Shown here in pieces: positions 13,712 to 27,820 of a stretch of 64,000 nt of DNA. The notes beneath the pieces were generated by a model, which saw only the letters and a program-made list of their open reading frames with translations, did not search any database and was not told the origin of the DNA. The position numbers and the translations under genes were made by a program. The DNA comes from Torreya grandis (lineage: Eukaryota; Streptophyta; Pinopsida; Cupressales; Taxaceae): the NCBI GenBank assembly GCA_037957365.1, contig JARHVA010003525.1, positions 886,001 through 950,000 of the forward strand, in the 5' to 3' direction. Positions within the stretch are counted from its first letter, which is position 1. Every line of letters begins with the position of its first letter.

Positions 13712-13927
13712 GTGCTCCAATATGACAGTGACACCTTTACCCAAAATTATTGTTTTAAACTCAGTGATGCCCCAAACATGTTAAATAGGCTGGAGAATGA
13801 AAATGATTCCTTATTCCCTAAATATTCATATCACAGTAAATATAACTCAAGTCTAAGATCAGTGAATCTTCTATATCATAGTTTGCTTGATAACTACAAC
13901 AATTCCTTAAGACTTGGAGATGAATAA
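13712..13927 (+). other. 71-codon frame inside the LTR, probably not a gene
   Basis: This plus-strand frame, antisense to the element, has a counterpart of exactly the same length (216 bp) without indels at 21,425-21,640 in the other LTR. The two differ by many amino-acid changes (S/G, T/A, C/Y, N/S, D/Y and others) and the right copy has a TAA where the left has CAA. Most differences change the amino acid, which argues against selection on a protein. The length match may be chance. No homology recognised. Confidence 0.3.
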
Positions 13928-15369
13928 GTTAGTTAATACATAGCCATAGTGACTTATTTTAATGTTGATTCAGCTGCTTAATATAATGTACATAAATACA
14001 TAGTGGAATAGCTATTATATGGCTCAATATAATTATACATTTTATAGTGTTTTAGTTTGCATGTATATATAAAAATGCTTGACAAAACATAAGCTGCTAC
14101 CTACTAAGTCACTACCAAATCATTACTCCTATATGTTGCATTAAATATATGAATTGATACACTTCATCATTTTATTATATTAAAACTTTGAATCAATATA
14201 ACTCTATAGTTATACATGTACTAAGATATTTTTCTTAATAGATATAAATGTATTTAGTGCATATAAAGTTCAATGTTTCCCTTCCTAGTTTGCTAATTGT
14301 CTCAGTTAGATGCATATTTTTAAGGCCTAACTATATCAGTTTATTATATTATTTTATAAACATTTGACTATTTACAAATATTCATTTATTGAATTAAAGT
14401 AACATTCCTACCTGTCTCAAGTGTTTGAAGATCTTGATCTTGACAAAAATTCTTTTGTTCTCCTCTTATTTTCTTCTTTTCTTGAACACTTCCTCCTCCC
14501 AAATGCCCCCTTAGTGTGGCATTTCAATTCTCTTTTATTCCTAGATTTATCTTTGATTTAATCTTTTTTTTCTCCTTATTTAATATTTTTCCTCTTTTTA
14601 ATTCTTTTAGTTCCCTTTCTCATGACATTTAATTAAATATCATCTTTTCTATTTATCTTTTCATTTTTTCTCGATTATATATATTTTTTAATATATAATA
14701 TTATTAATTTTTGATTTAATCTCTTTATAACATTTTACACATTTTAATTTATAATTATTTATTCATAAATAATTACTTTGCATCAATAATTTGTCATAAT
14801 TATTTAATAATTTTGCTAATAATATTTCCACTAGCTTAAAAGGGTAAAATGTACTACTTTATTAAGCTATAAAATTATTATGACAAACCATAGAAATCAA
14901 ATTTCCAAAGAAAATAGAAATAAAAACACCATGTGAAAACCATTTTATTTAATGCATTCTATGAGGTGCTAACTATTGTGGTGTGTGTGTAGGGTTCTTG
15001 CCATCTTTTTGTCATCCTTTGATGTCTTCATCTACGTCACCCTATCCATTGATGCTCTCACTTTGGCACACTCTAAGGGATGAGTTTTCCTAAGTCAAAA
15101 TCATAACAAAACATGTAGCTAGACCATAAAAATCATGATATATATTCATTATAAAATATAGATGAAATGATAAATCAACATGATCATAAAGTAAACATAT
15201 ACTTATAACTAACTCATAACAGTGTGATCATGTAACCTAATAAATATCCTACTACCCCATAAAAATATATATCTAAGCTTAGTTAAAAATAGCCAAATCT
15301 GAATTTGTTAGCTATAGATATCTATAGATGATCTAACAAGTTTGTCTGGTGAGAAATTGGATTGTAACA

Positions 15370-15380
15370 TCCTTCCCCCT
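15370..15380 (-). promoter_or_regulatory. Polypurine tract of the LARD-like element
   Basis: Reads AGGGGGAAGGA on the minus strand, immediately upstream in sense of the 3' LTR start TGTTACAATCC. This is the expected site for priming of plus-strand DNA synthesis. Its position against the LTR edge and its base composition both fit. Confidence 0.85.
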
Positions 15381-17863
15381 AAATCTAGTCATCATCCTCA
15401 ATGACTCTTATTCAAACATAAGTTATGCATTAAAAATATTATTTAACAAAGTAATAATAGGGTATATAATATCAAATTAAGTATATGAATGAGAAATTAC
15501 CTATAGAACTCAATGTAGTTCCTTCAAGTTGCACTATTATTAGAGTATTAGTCTTACAAGACCCTACTCTATGACATATCCCTATTAAAGAAACATGGTT
15601 ATGAGTATTACTTACTCTGATTAGTTCTATTATGACCACCCCAAGGTCCAAAACCATCAAGACAAGCCTATATACTATAGGACTAACCAATTCTATTACC
15701 TTAAAGGATTTGACATATATTAATGAAAGTTTTAATGACTTCCCAAGAGCACATAAGATCATCATGTAAGCCAAAATAAATGACTAGGGAGAATTTCACA
15801 AAATCTTCCATCCCCTCTACACATCTCTATAACTTAGAGTGTTTTTTTCTCATTTTGGAGAAAGTGTTTAGGGATCTTGAGAAGAATGATATGCATAAGT
15901 TAATACTATTGCTACCCTACATAGCTCCTGATAAGTATACCAGGTCAATACTATCACTACTATATAGAGCTCTTGACAAGTATGATGATGAATAGGAATT
16001 GAAAATACTACATTTCTAATGTATACAAAATTAAATAGTAAACATCCCACTGTATACATGAATATAGCCATATGATTGAATTTTACAAGTCCATCTATCA
16101 AATTATGGATTTGATAAGTCCATCTATCAAATCTAAACTCGATAACTATCAATTTAATGTGAGACTAAGTAGGATCCGCTCCTATCACTTAGTCCTTATG
16201 TTCCTAATTCACCACTCTTACCTTATATCTTCATGATCTAATGATATCTAAAATGTGCACAAGGTTCAATGAAACACAAATCCATACTAATAGATCATAG
16301 AAAATACTATATGCTAATTAATTCTTGATGTATCAACATACATACAAGAGAATCCATACAATCAACCTATAATTACATTAAGTTGCCACTAGCTAAACAT
16401 AACTAGTATCATATTTCCCAACTTAACCTATGGTGTTATATTCATGTTAAGAGGAAATAAATGTAAAATTATCATAACATATAGAGGCCAAGGATCATAC
16501 CATCCCTTCAACTTTATAAGGGAACAAGTGAGATAATATCTCCCTTCTTGCTTAGCTAGATTGCAACAAATTAAAATTTTATCTCAATCCCTAGATTGAT
16601 AATATATTCAACACATCCTATACCCTTCTCGCTTCTAGTGAAAGGTACAAAAATAACTCTTCAAAGCAACATGATATATTCAAAAGAGAATAATGTCAAT
16701 CAAATCAAGGGTATATAATATCATAATAATTATAATCAACTTATAAACCTTAATCTAGAATTTAATATATAATTTAAGGTTTGCCACTCTATGTGATCTA
16801 AAATCACAAGTTGGATAAAGTAAAGAACTATCATCTAAAAAAATCCTACATACCCTCACAAGGTAAAAATAAAACATCACAACTCAATGTTTCCAAATCA
16901 CTACCTACTTACCAAATCTTTTAAGTATGGTATCACAATCTATTTCCACAATCAAAAAAGAAATATACTAACCACAAAGATGTATCACTTCATCCAATCC
17001 TAAAATTTCTGTCTCAACAAGAAGTACAATATATTTATCCCATGATATCCAAGGAATATGGTCAAACAATATTTCAAAAATAAGTTTCCGTTCGAGGAAA
17101 TACTAATCAACATCATAGAAATATGCATCTTCTTCATGGCTTATAATGATGTCAAAAGAAAGTGAGGGAGGGACAACACAACTCTATGCTAACTATGAGG
17201 GATCAAACTTATTACTAATCCACATAACTTAAGGGTACCAATCCATAGACAAAATCCTAACACAAAGAAAATTCCAAACTAAGATAACAACATTCTACTA
17301 CAATAAAATTCCCACCGCCCTAAGTGGTTTTAACTAAAAAAAATGGTCTTATAAAATTTTCCATTCCTAAGATTAATGAATATAAGACCCAAAGACTAAA
17401 GCATGTATATTTAAGTGATAATCATCTCATGCTTATTAAAAACTCACAACACAAAACACAAATGTCAAAGGTGACTTGATTACCAAGAAGGATGTAATAA
17501 TACTTGAGGTTTTCGATCTAAGTGATCAAACTATGGTAGGGATCTCTTGTTCATAACTCATGAAATATGTTATGTAATCACCTAACCAAACCTTATATAC
17601 AAATACCACCAATGGGATACTTGATAAACCAACCCATTAACAAATAAAAAGAGTGTGAGTGTTCCTAAGGTTACATACTGAATGTTCCCCACACACATTT
17701 CATGAATGTCTCAAAACTCTAATCCTAGTGTAACATGGTTTCACATTGAGGTACTATAAATCTAGAATTCCAGTGAAATAAATCATGTCACTAGGTTCAC
17801 ACTGGTAAACATAAAGACACAAAATTTTTATTGGACTCATTAGGTCCTAGAGTTTGAGCCATA
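15381..17863 (-). other. Non-coding core of the LARD-like element
   Basis: About 2.5 kb between PPT and PBS. The longest minus-strand frames (15,774-15,472 and 16,152-15,868) are hydrophobic and resemble nothing I know. I see no zinc knuckle, protease, RT, RNase H or integrase motif on either strand. Two small local duplications are visible: about 44 bp at 15,899-15,985 and a 19-bp-scale ATAAGTCCATCTATCAAAT-like repeat at about 16,086-16,132. The core would hold packaging and dimerisation signals if the class behaves as described for LARDs, but none can be pinpointed here. Confidence 0.7.
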
Positions 17864-17875
17864 GCTTTGATACCA
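17864..17875 (-). promoter_or_regulatory. Primer-binding site, initiator tRNA-Met type
   Basis: Minus strand reads TGGTATCAAAGC, two bases downstream of the LTR end GTTGTTACA. It matches the plant initiator tRNA-Met PBS TGGTATCAGAGC at 11 of 12 bases. This marks 17,878-23,108 as the 5' LTR in element sense. Confidence 0.88.
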
Positions 17876-17877
17876 CA

Positions 17878-19954
17878 TGTAACAACTCCACTAGGGTCAG
17901 CTATAAATACAATTTAAAAAAAAATTAAATACATAAACCAAAAATAGATTACACCATGAGAATCTAATGACACCATAATAATTACTTAAAGCATGATAAT
18001 AGAAAACAATCATAACACATCACCTATCACTAATCTTTAATATCATGAGAGTACATCATAAAACAAATATAAAAAGTAATTATATTAACTCAACCATAGT
18101 TGATACAAGTTTATAGCCACCACTACCAATGTAGAATAATAAGTAATTATATCTCTTCATGACAATATTCAATAATAATTATAATTAAATACAATGTACA
18201 TATAAGATACATGACTCTCCTGGAGCATAGTTCTCAAACTCAAGTATCTATGACAATCTTAAGTGTTGTCTTGATAACTAGTACTACTGTGGGGAGGAAG
18301 AGTATCATTTGAGTGACTTTCTACACCAACCATGGACCAATGATACTCCACACTAATATCATCAAGAAATTTCCTTCCCTTCATGGATGATTAGATAGTG
18401 ATGGTGTATGAATCTAGAGAGACAAACAAGTACGTATGTGCTTTATGATTTCTAAAAAAGTAAACATGCAATGTATCATAGAAAATCATTCCATTGAAAG
18501 ATATCACACTAACATGTAAATCATACTCATGAAATGATAATATATCTCTAAACATAATTTGGCCTAAAGTTATATGAGTAATAAATAATAGTGATCTAGA
18601 GATCAATAAAATTCATACACACCACTTGATAGACTACCTTCATCTGGCATTATGATGCTAGTAAACTAGTGAAGTCCATCTCACTCCTTACTCTATATTA
18701 GTAATGCATATTGGTCAAATAAAATTCAACCACAAGATTCATTTAATTTACATAATAATATAAAACACATCATATAACATGCTAAACATGTGAGTAACTC
18801 AAGAATACATTTATTTTGTCAAATACAAGAATGGATCTTCCATTATTTTCTATCCCCTACTAGAAATAATGACTACAATTTATACCACTTAGATAAGTAC
18901 ATAGTTAATTTATACTATAATTAATTTTAAAAAATATTATAACCTATGATAACCCAAATTACCATAGTCTATTATTCTAAGACAACTACTAGTTTTACAC
19001 AATCAATCATATAAAGTATTCTTAAATACATGAAAACATAAGCTTCTATTCAAGTAACTAGATATAATGAAGCAAGTCACAGTTCCCATAGAACATAATA
19101 ATATACTATCATAGCATATGATATAATCTCAAAAGATATATGGACACATATAAAAACTTGTACCATCTATCACAACCATGCTATTCATAGTAATAACCAA
19201 TATGCATAATCTAACTCAGTCAAAGATAAGTGTGAGTCTAGACATAACAATTACTATACATACCATCTAGGTATATCATACATTTAAATTGTAGTACTTT
19301 ATGATATCCCATATTATCATAGTTGACATTGCATAAATACACATCATCAAACTTACGATTTCAAGAATCAAATGACCCACATACATAATAATAATAAAAA
19401 TAAGTACATGATTATACCACCTAGATATACCCTAAGTTTAAACTATCTACTAGCATTTAAATAAATATAACTTATAAACATGTACCATGATGTACCAATA
19501 TTTGCTAAATATAAACAAACATTTATACATATTAACATTCTAATAATATGTATCACACACAATTATTCAATACTGAATACATATATAACTAACAATTAAT
19601 CAATCATTGCTAGAGAAATAGAAAACTCATAAACCCATTATATCATTCATTTGAACATCTCATTCTATTTTCTAGAAGACTATTTAATATGGTTGTAGTT
19701 TTGATCCCTTGGGCACCTAATGACTAGATAAAATCATACTCCTAGCTACAAGTCTAGGTATATAACCCAACATAACCATTTACATTATGTACCTATATTT
19801 CATACTTAAATCCAAACTAGTGTTTGCTACACATTTTAGGGGTTTGAATGCACACATTATTTAAATTACATGTAATTTTTTAACATAGTTTATAATCCAT
19901 CTATGGAATTATAACTTTAAGAATACACCCCAATGTATGTATGTATACATGTGT

Positions 19955-19996
<42 letters not shown>

Positions 19997-22900
19997 CTAT
20001 ATTTCTTATTAAGTATTTTTTTATAATATGATTTCCATATGCTACATATGATAAGAGGTCTCATGCATATGATAAAATTGGTCATAATATAATGAAAGGC
20101 TATTTTTTAGTCATATATGTGTTTTCCATCTTGTAACAAAGCCATATTATGACATTGATATGATTTTAACAACCTATAAGCTAGTGCAATGGTATATAAC
20201 ACATACCACATTGCTTTATACTAAATATACCATTTGCCATATTATAAATCAGTGATTTATACATACCAAATATATAATATTATTAGTTATATGATAATGT
20301 TTTGTATAAAAATGTATCATTGTGAGACTCTAAATGATAAAGCTCACTAACTATGAGACAATTAATACATGATATTCCTCATGCTCTCATAATGATCATA
20401 TTCATATATGTATCCCATAACATATAAGTGGATAATAACTGAAGATGATTATTTTGTAACAAGAATTCTTATGCTCACCATACAAATCCTCATGTTATAT
20501 ATATATATATATAGCTATATATTATGTCATATGTTTTCCATATACTTATAGCATCTCCCCTCAAATAGTATTTTAAACGTTAATCTATATAAATATCTAT
20601 ATTAATTTTTGTGCTTATTTTACCATTGGTAGAAGTAATTTGACAAGTAGGGATTTTTACATTGGCAACACCATCAAAAATACCCACTGTTAATGAATCA
20701 AATGTAGTTTAACATTTAAACATTTTATTAACCTGTAATGCCATACCAACTAGAATTAGAGTATTCCATTGATAATTATATTTAGTTTAAAAAGGTTATG
20801 TCGATGCCATACAACTGACAACATTAACTTTTTAGCGTCCCATCTAAAATAATAATTTGTGATCCAAATATTTAACATTTTTGATAAATATTAGACTGTA
20901 ATGATCAAAAATATTACACAGGTTGGAGTTAGAGTTCATAGTTTTAGTGACTTCATTAAAATATGGGTATAGTAATATTTATTAAGATGCCTTTCATTTG
21001 TAAGAAATGAATATTAAACTTGAGTGACTTTTTATTGACCTAGAAATGATTTAAATGCATCGATGCCATAGGTTTAGAGTAACGAACTCAAGGATTTTAC
21101 AAATGCTCTCGACAACATGACAACATTTTAATTATATTAAATATAACTTAGTTTTTTTCAAGTCTAAAGATTAATATCTAATGATTTGTTCAATACTAGA
21201 TGCCCTTTGTCAATTAATAGGTTGAAGATGAAATAAGTGATTTCATAAAACTAAATTTATTTGAAATACACAAATCAACGATGCCAATGCTCTATTGGGA
21301 TCACAAAATCAACATAATTAGATTACGATGACTTATAAAATGTCATAGACTAGTGATCAATAACAACAACCTAAATGGGGAAGTAGATTTTATTTAATAG
21401 TGAATAAATTTTATATAGAACTCAATGCTCCAATATGATGGTGATGCCTTTACCTAAAATTATTATTTTAAAATCAGTGATGCCCCAAGCATGTTAAATA
21501 GGTTGGAGAATGAAAATTATTCCTTATTCCCTAGATATTCATATCACATTGAATATATCACAAGTCTAAATTTAGAAATGCATATATATCATAGTCTTCC
21601 TGATAACTACAATGATTCCCTTAGACTTGAAGATGAATAAGCTAGTTAATACATAGCCAGAATAACTTCTTTTAATGTTGATTCAAATCCTTAATACAAT
21701 GTACATAAATATATAATAACATAGCTCTTATATGGATTGATATAATTATATAGTTTCCAGTATTTTAGTTTACATGTATATATAAAAATTCTTGACAAAA
21801 CATGAACCGATACCTACTAAGTCACTGCCAAATCATTATTCCTATATATTGCATTAAATCTATGAATCAGTACACTTCATCATTTTATTGCATTAAAACT
21901 CTGAATCATTATAACTTAGATAGTTATACATACAATTAGATATTTTTATTAATAGATATAAATGCATTTAGTGCATATAAAATTCAATGTTTCCCTTCCT
22001 AGTTTGCTAATTGTCTCAGTTAGAAGTAGATTTTTAAGACCTTCTAACTATATCAGTTCATTCTATTCTTTTATAAGCATTTACTTATTGTTAGATATTT
22101 GTCTATTGAATTTAAACAACATGCCTACCTATCCTGAGCATTAGAAGAGATTTATTTTGACAAAAATTCTTCTATTCTCCTCTTCTTTTCTTCTTTTCTT
22201 GAGCACTGCCTCCTCGTAGTTGCCCCCCTTAGTGTGGCATTTTAATTATCTTTTATTCCTAGATTTCTCTTTAATTTAATATCTTTTTTTATTCATTTGT
22301 TTTTCTCCTTATTTAATATTTTTCCTCTTTTTAATTCTTTTAATGCTTTTTAATCCCTTTCTCATGAGATTTAATTAAATCTCATCTTTTCTATTTATCT
22401 TTCCATTTTTTCTCAATTATTTATATTTTTAAATATATAATCTTATTAATTTTTGATTTAATTTATTTATAAGATTTTACACATTTTAATTTCTAATTAT
22501 TTAATAATAAATAATTACTTAGCACCAATAATTCATCATAATGATTTAATAATTTTTCTATTAATATTTCCACTAGCTTAAAAGGGTAAAACATACCAAT
22601 TTATTAAGCTATAAAATTATGCTAGTAAACCATAGAAATCAAATTTACAGAGAAAATATAATAAAGATACCATGTGCAATCCATTTTTTTAATGTATTCT
22701 ACTTGGTGCTAAGTACTGTGGGGTGTGTACAGGGTTCTTATTAGCTCTCTATCATCCTTCGACATTTCCATTTACATCACCCTGTTTGATTATGCTCTCC
22801 CTCTGACACACTCTAAGGGATAGGTTCTCCTACATCAAATTCATAACAAAACATGTAGTTAGACCATAATGGTCATGTTATACATTCATTACAAAATATA

Positions 22901-23108
22901 GATGAAATGATAAATCACATGATCATAAATTAAATATATACTTACATCTAACTCATAGTGTTATGATCATGTAACCTAATAAATATCCTACTGACCCATA
23001 ATAGTATATATCTAAGCTTAGTTAAAAATAGTCAAATCTAAATTTGTTAGCTATATATATCCATGAATAATTTAGAAAGTTTGCCTGATGAGGAATCATA
23101 ATGTAATA
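17878..23108 (-). repeat. 5' LTR of the LARD-like element (5,231 bp)
   Basis: Plus-strand start is TGTAACAACTCC; the end reads AATGTAATA, a degraded form of the GGATTGTAACA end of the partner LTR, followed by the probable target-site copy GCCAT. Order and spacing of recognisable blocks match the left LTR throughout, including the (AC)n, the 216-bp frame and the pyrimidine-rich tract (about 22,170-22,440). Confidence 0.87.
19957..19994. repeat. (AC)n microsatellite, about 19 units
   Basis: A 38-bp AC run at the place in the right LTR that corresponds to the 112-bp run in the left LTR. It is preceded by alternating ATGT and GT repeats. Confidence 0.97.
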
Positions 23109-24330
23109 GCCATGCTGTCAACCTTTTATCTTCATACCTTGGCCATGTCCCATTTCAAAAATAACACTTGTCTAGATTTTATCAATTTATCTCTTTTAGT
23201 CTTTCATTATCTTTTATATGCTCCAAAATCATGCATCAACATGATCAAGCCATGTGGCATGGTCTCAGTGGCCTAGGGACTTGGGATGTTTAGAGGCTTG
23301 GATCCTATTCAATGAATTATGTCGTCATGGGTGGTCCTAAGTAGTAAAAAGTAGACACATGGAATGACCTTAGTGGTGTATGAGTTCAAGACCTTAGATC
23401 AATTAGACTGTAGGTTTTGACTACACTTTGACTATCCTATAGTTGAGTTGAGGCATAAATGTGCCACACATAGATTGCTTGGAGCATGTAAGTGTAAAAC
23501 CATTAGACTATAGATCAAAGGTCTATTTAATCCTTATGGGGTTCTATTTTGATAAAAATATTACTAAGTGTTCAATCACTTGGATCTACGAGAGCTTGAA
23601 GCTATTAAACTAAAAAATATTGACACCATTAAAATTTATAAATAAAAAAGTGAAGTCTCCATGTTGTTGATTTTTTAAGATGTTTGGAGGCTTAGTAAAT
23701 TGAAAAAACTTAGAATTTTTCCAATTTTATAATAGCCCAATGCTTTAAATGATGTGGGAGTGAGGCATGTGCCATTCCTAAGTAACTAAAGTGGGGCCAT
23801 TTGGGGTGTTTAATAAATCCTGGTCAAGGGTCATATTATTACATAAAATAGAGGGAAAACTAGGGAAAAATAATAATAGCATTAGTTTATAAACCATACT
23901 ATAGAAAAAGAACTCATGAAAACCCAAGGCATGTAATAACTTAAGATATTAGTTCAAGCTTTAATTTTTATGGTTTGATTTCTTATAAATTTTGAATTTA
24001 TAAGAGTAACATTAGATTATAAATAAATAACAATTAGGAAAATGGATTTATAAGGTCCATGGATTCCTCAATTAAATATTTTATCATAATGGGTCCTCAT
24101 TTGTAAATGATAAAATGGAGTGTATGTGCTAGGGGCACAATAGTAAGGATACCCTTTTCGATATAGAATTTGTTTTAAATAAAGGTAGGAAAAACCATCA
24201 CCCTTGAATAGAGGGATACTATTTGGAAATGTAGTAATGGTGGGGGTTCAATCAATTTACTTGAAGACATGTCCCCTTTATTATTTGTTTTCATATCAAC
24301 CATAATCTCTTTACGTATTTTTTGGAATTT
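23109..24330. other. Nothing recognised
   Basis: AT-rich non-coding DNA between the LARD-like element and the family-B relic. I see no frame, repeat partner within the window or RNA gene. Confidence 0.3.
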
Positions 24331-24890
24331 TTAACAATCAAATGAAAGAATCTCTTGGTCATATGTACCCACTTTTTTGGTAAAATGTACATGTTTAGTT
24401 GGATTTAATGGTTTATGACTCAAGGATGTTTTTGAAAATCCAAAACGTGGCCTATTTTTATTATTATGATTAAGAAATATAGGGTGGTTTATACCTTGAT
24501 CATGTTTTCCCAATCCTTGTCCTTGGTATCCATACTTTTTCAAGTATCGAATGCCAAAGTCATATAATGGCGGTATAAGAAGTATGGATAAAGTTTTTTC
24601 ATCTTCCTTAATATGAATGAATTTATATCTTAAGGTGGTGGGATCATGAACCTGATTAGAGAGATAAAAATATCACCATTCAAGCTTTTTATATTACATG
24701 ATTTAGCACTTGGAAGAATGCAAGAGTAATCAATTTTAATTCCTTCCTTGAGGGAGAATTGGATAGTGTCATAATCATAGTCATCAAAATAATCAATATC
24801 CTCCATGATAAAAGATACGAAGTAAATAAATATTAGGAAAAAATAGGTAATAATCATCCCATAGGGTATGCTTAGGGTTTTGATGTTCAA
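24331..24890 (-). pseudogene. Pol-region relic with a G-patch-like motif (family B internal)
   Basis: A minus-strand frame from about 24,640 to 24,331 (105 codons) carries KKYGYQGQGLGKHDQGI at 24,540-24,490, close to the G-patch pattern (aromatic-G-x2-G-x-GLGK-x2-QG). G-patches occur downstream of the protease in some plant gypsy-type polyproteins. Upstream in sense a separate acidic frame begins MEDIDYFDDYDYDT at about 24,806, only some 100 bp after the family-B LTR end at 24,908, so gag and protease seem to be missing between leader and G-patch, by deletion or because this copy was always short. G-patches bind RNA-processing partners in general; the role in retroelements is not settled. Confidence 0.5.
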
Positions 24891-24905
24891 ATATCGAGTT
24901 CACCA
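24891..24905 (-). promoter_or_regulatory. Candidate primer-binding site of family B
   Basis: Minus strand reads TGGTGAACTCGATAT, two bases downstream of an LTR end GTTAAACA. The same position at other family-B LTR ends reads TGATGAACTTGACC (about 55,057) and TGGTAAACCTTATC (62,551). A TGG start fits pairing to a tRNA CCA end; I do not know which tRNA. Confidence 0.45.
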
Positions 24906-24907
24906 AA

Positions 24908-25422
24908 TGTTTAACACTAAAATAGAATCTAAGTTGGTGATATCTAGATGGTATTAATGGGACATATATAAATGAAATTATACAAGGATGATAATCATAT
25001 TTATAGTAGGTCAATTAGATGCTAATCACATAAATAAGAATACACTATATTTATTTTGTTGAGATAGTCTAAATATGGAAAGTAAAACTATGCTAGATAT
25101 AGAAATGACAAAGAATTGAAGTACTTAGATTATTATGATGCAAATATAGTTTTTGATTTAAAATAGGTTAAAAGCTAATAGGAATGAGATTTTGGAATAA
25201 CCATCAAATTCTAGTTTTAATGATTCTATCTCTATAGATAATAATGTTAGTCTGGGATAATTATGTCAATGCTACTATTTGGGTTTGATGCTAGTGTCCT
25301 ATATGAAATATCAACTAAAATATGATGTGAACACCTAGATACTTTATGATTTTGATTTGAATTCACTTTGGTGTATTTAGATATGGATCATGGACTATAA
25401 TTTATTTTTAAATGGTAATTTT
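24908..25422 (-). repeat. Family-B LTR, first part (interrupted by copia insertion)
   Basis: Homologous, in the same orientation, to the 3' part of the LTR at 55,060-56,347 (shared blocks include GTGACCACCTA and related sequence near 25,325 and 55,473). The LTR is cut at 25,422 by the copia element and continues at 34,377-35,144. The two parts add to about 1,283-1,287 bp, the length of the uninterrupted copies, which supports the nesting. Confidence 0.72.
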
Positions 25423-27779
25423 TGGAGGTACACACCACCGAGAGGGGGGGGGGGGTGAATCAATAGTTTAACAATATTACAATCCAATTCCTAACTCTTC
25501 AAGCTACTCAACTAATCTTATCAATATGCAAGATAGATGAATTAAAGAACAAGCATGAATGAAACCATAACACAAAGATTTATGTGGGAAACCCTCATGG
25601 GGGAGAAAACATACTCTCAAGTCTACAAAAAAATGGACTACAGTTCTATATGATGATTACAAATAAGAGACTTTAGTGAAGCACTCACTTCACAAGGAAC
25701 ACCAACCCCTAAAGATGACAAACACCAACTTGCCTAAGATGTTGAGCACCAACAAAACACCTATAAAATGAAAAAATATTGAAATCTAATTGATTCTCAA
25801 TTTTATAGAGAAACCCTACAAGAACACCCTTTTCCAAGTCTTTAACTCCACACAAGTCACCAATCACCAAGCTATCTCTTCAACACAAACAAATAACTCC
25901 TCAAATATTTTGATTATATTCAAATATGACCTTATAAATATGATAAAAATAATAAATAGAATTAGAAAATTATGCTGAGTCTAATGAAATTTTTATTTGA
26001 TAAATCTCATATAAACATTAGTCATCAAGACCCCCAACAACCTTCACATAAGGTCATAAAAAATCAATATACACTTGCTTATCTAACTTCATTCACACAC
26101 CCAAAAGGCATAAATCATCTTTTATATATACCATTCACTATTATGGTCATTCATCTCAATTTAGAACATATTATAAAGAATTATTCATGTCCCCCAAGGT
26201 CAGTTATGATTCTTTGAATAAGCTTTTTGTACCATACCATGAACTCATCTCATAAACACCTCACAAACGAAGCATAGCCCCACTTGTGTGACTATATTTG
26301 ACTAAATAAAGATTAGTAAAATATTAAAAATCACTAAAAAATATATTCAAGAGATCCTCAATACTCTTCAATCATCAGGAACACTTGATTTGACCATTTT
26401 CCCTACAAATAAGCTCAATCATTCAAAATAGGTTCCTTTTGCTAGCAAAACCATCATGGTCAACTACGACTAAAAAATTTAATCAAATCCAAGTGACTAG
26501 GAAAAATAATACCCTCATGGAAAAAGGGAATATATATCCTACATCACCTTTAAGAGATTAGACCCATTCTTATTCACTGATTAGGCCTTCTAATTCCTCT
26601 TTTTACTTTGATCACTCTTTCTCACTTAAGTCACCATTTCCTTCATATCGACTAGTCAATATTAACCTTAGAGAAATTTGAAACAAAAATATGAATCTCA
26701 ATAAATTTTTTCATGGAATTTGGGACAATTCCTAAGATTCAACAATCAACCATTAGATCATCTGGTCATTCATATAAATCTTCCTAAAAACAAGAATACT
26801 ATTAATAACCCATTTTATATGGGACCCACACACTATCAAGAGACAAAAAATACTTTATCAAAACCTTGAAGGAGTCCTATACAACCAATAATCATTATAT
26901 TTGATCACCCAATCCATTTTGTGCCCAAACCATCAATATCTTCTCTATCAGGTCTAAGAGTAGGGTTTTTGCACACAAAACCCTGCTTAGTTTCTTAATG
27001 ATCATTCATAAAAGATAGGACCGTAATATATGAACTCATGCTTGGAGAATATTCTTAAGGAACCTAACCAATATATCCATAAGGCTTAGCTCCCCATGTA
27101 GACCCTACACATGCTAATGAACATAAGAAAATCCTTCTCAAGCTCACTAAACACCTTTCTAACACCTCTTGAAGATTTTAAACCAAATCTATGATTTTAT
27201 AGCTCAAAATCTGATGTAAAAACTCACCCACATGCTTGAAAAAACTTTATTGACCATATCTCATGCAAAAACAAGCTTCACCAACTTGAAAACACCCTTT
27301 GACCCTTCACAAGGCCTCACAAGCCCACCTAGGCCAACTAGGCCAATGGCCAAACTACCTTGCAAACCATTAGCCATCTCTTGAAAACCATACACCTAAC
27401 CTATAAACACCTTATACATGTATAACATGCATATGGAAAGCATATTGAGCTCCTCATCATGTCACACAAGCCATAGTGCTCAAAACCTTATAGGTAATCA
27501 TGTATGATCAAGCCTATAAGACATAAACTGACCTACATACCACATGAAGTCAACCTTTGAGTAGAGAAAAAATCAAGAAAAATTAAAATACAATCATAAT
27601 AGGCTCAATTTAGCCATACATCATCCACCTAAGACACCCATGCAGGCCCTTACAAGCATCACATTACTCCAAGTACATTAGGCCACCATGTTCTATCTCA
27701 TTTTGACCTGTTATACCACTTTGTCATCACTAATGCCACTTGAAATCAATGAAAACACATATAACATCAATATAACCCT
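25423..27779 (-). repeat. 3' LTR of the gag-only copia element
   Basis: About 2,357 bp, matching 32,053-34,376 in order. A run of 12 G at 25,444-25,455 is shorter and interrupted in the partner LTR. The short plus-strand frames inside both LTR copies (25,972-26,217 and 32,527-32,811) are antisense to the element and are not genes. The right limit is set by loss of similarity and may be off by tens of bases; the polypurine tract lies 25 bp further on. Confidence 0.78.
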
Positions 27780-27804
27780 TTGTCATTGATGAAAATAGAC
27801 CAGA

Positions 27805-27820
27805 TCCTTCTCCCCCTTTG
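27805..27820 (-). promoter_or_regulatory. Polypurine tract of the gag-only copia element
   Basis: Minus strand reads CAAAGGGGGAGAAGGA, a typical copia polypurine tract, about 25 bp upstream in sense of where LTR similarity begins. Confidence 0.7.

Noticed and set aside
15472..15774. 100-codon hydrophobic frame in the LARD-like core
   Set aside because: No family resemblance and no second copy in the window to test; the low-complexity hydrophobic make-up is common in AT-rich non-coding DNA.
25972..26217. Frame repeated at 32,527-32,811 with similar sequence
   Set aside because: Antisense within both LTRs of the minus-strand copia element; similarity reflects LTR duplication, not a gene pair.
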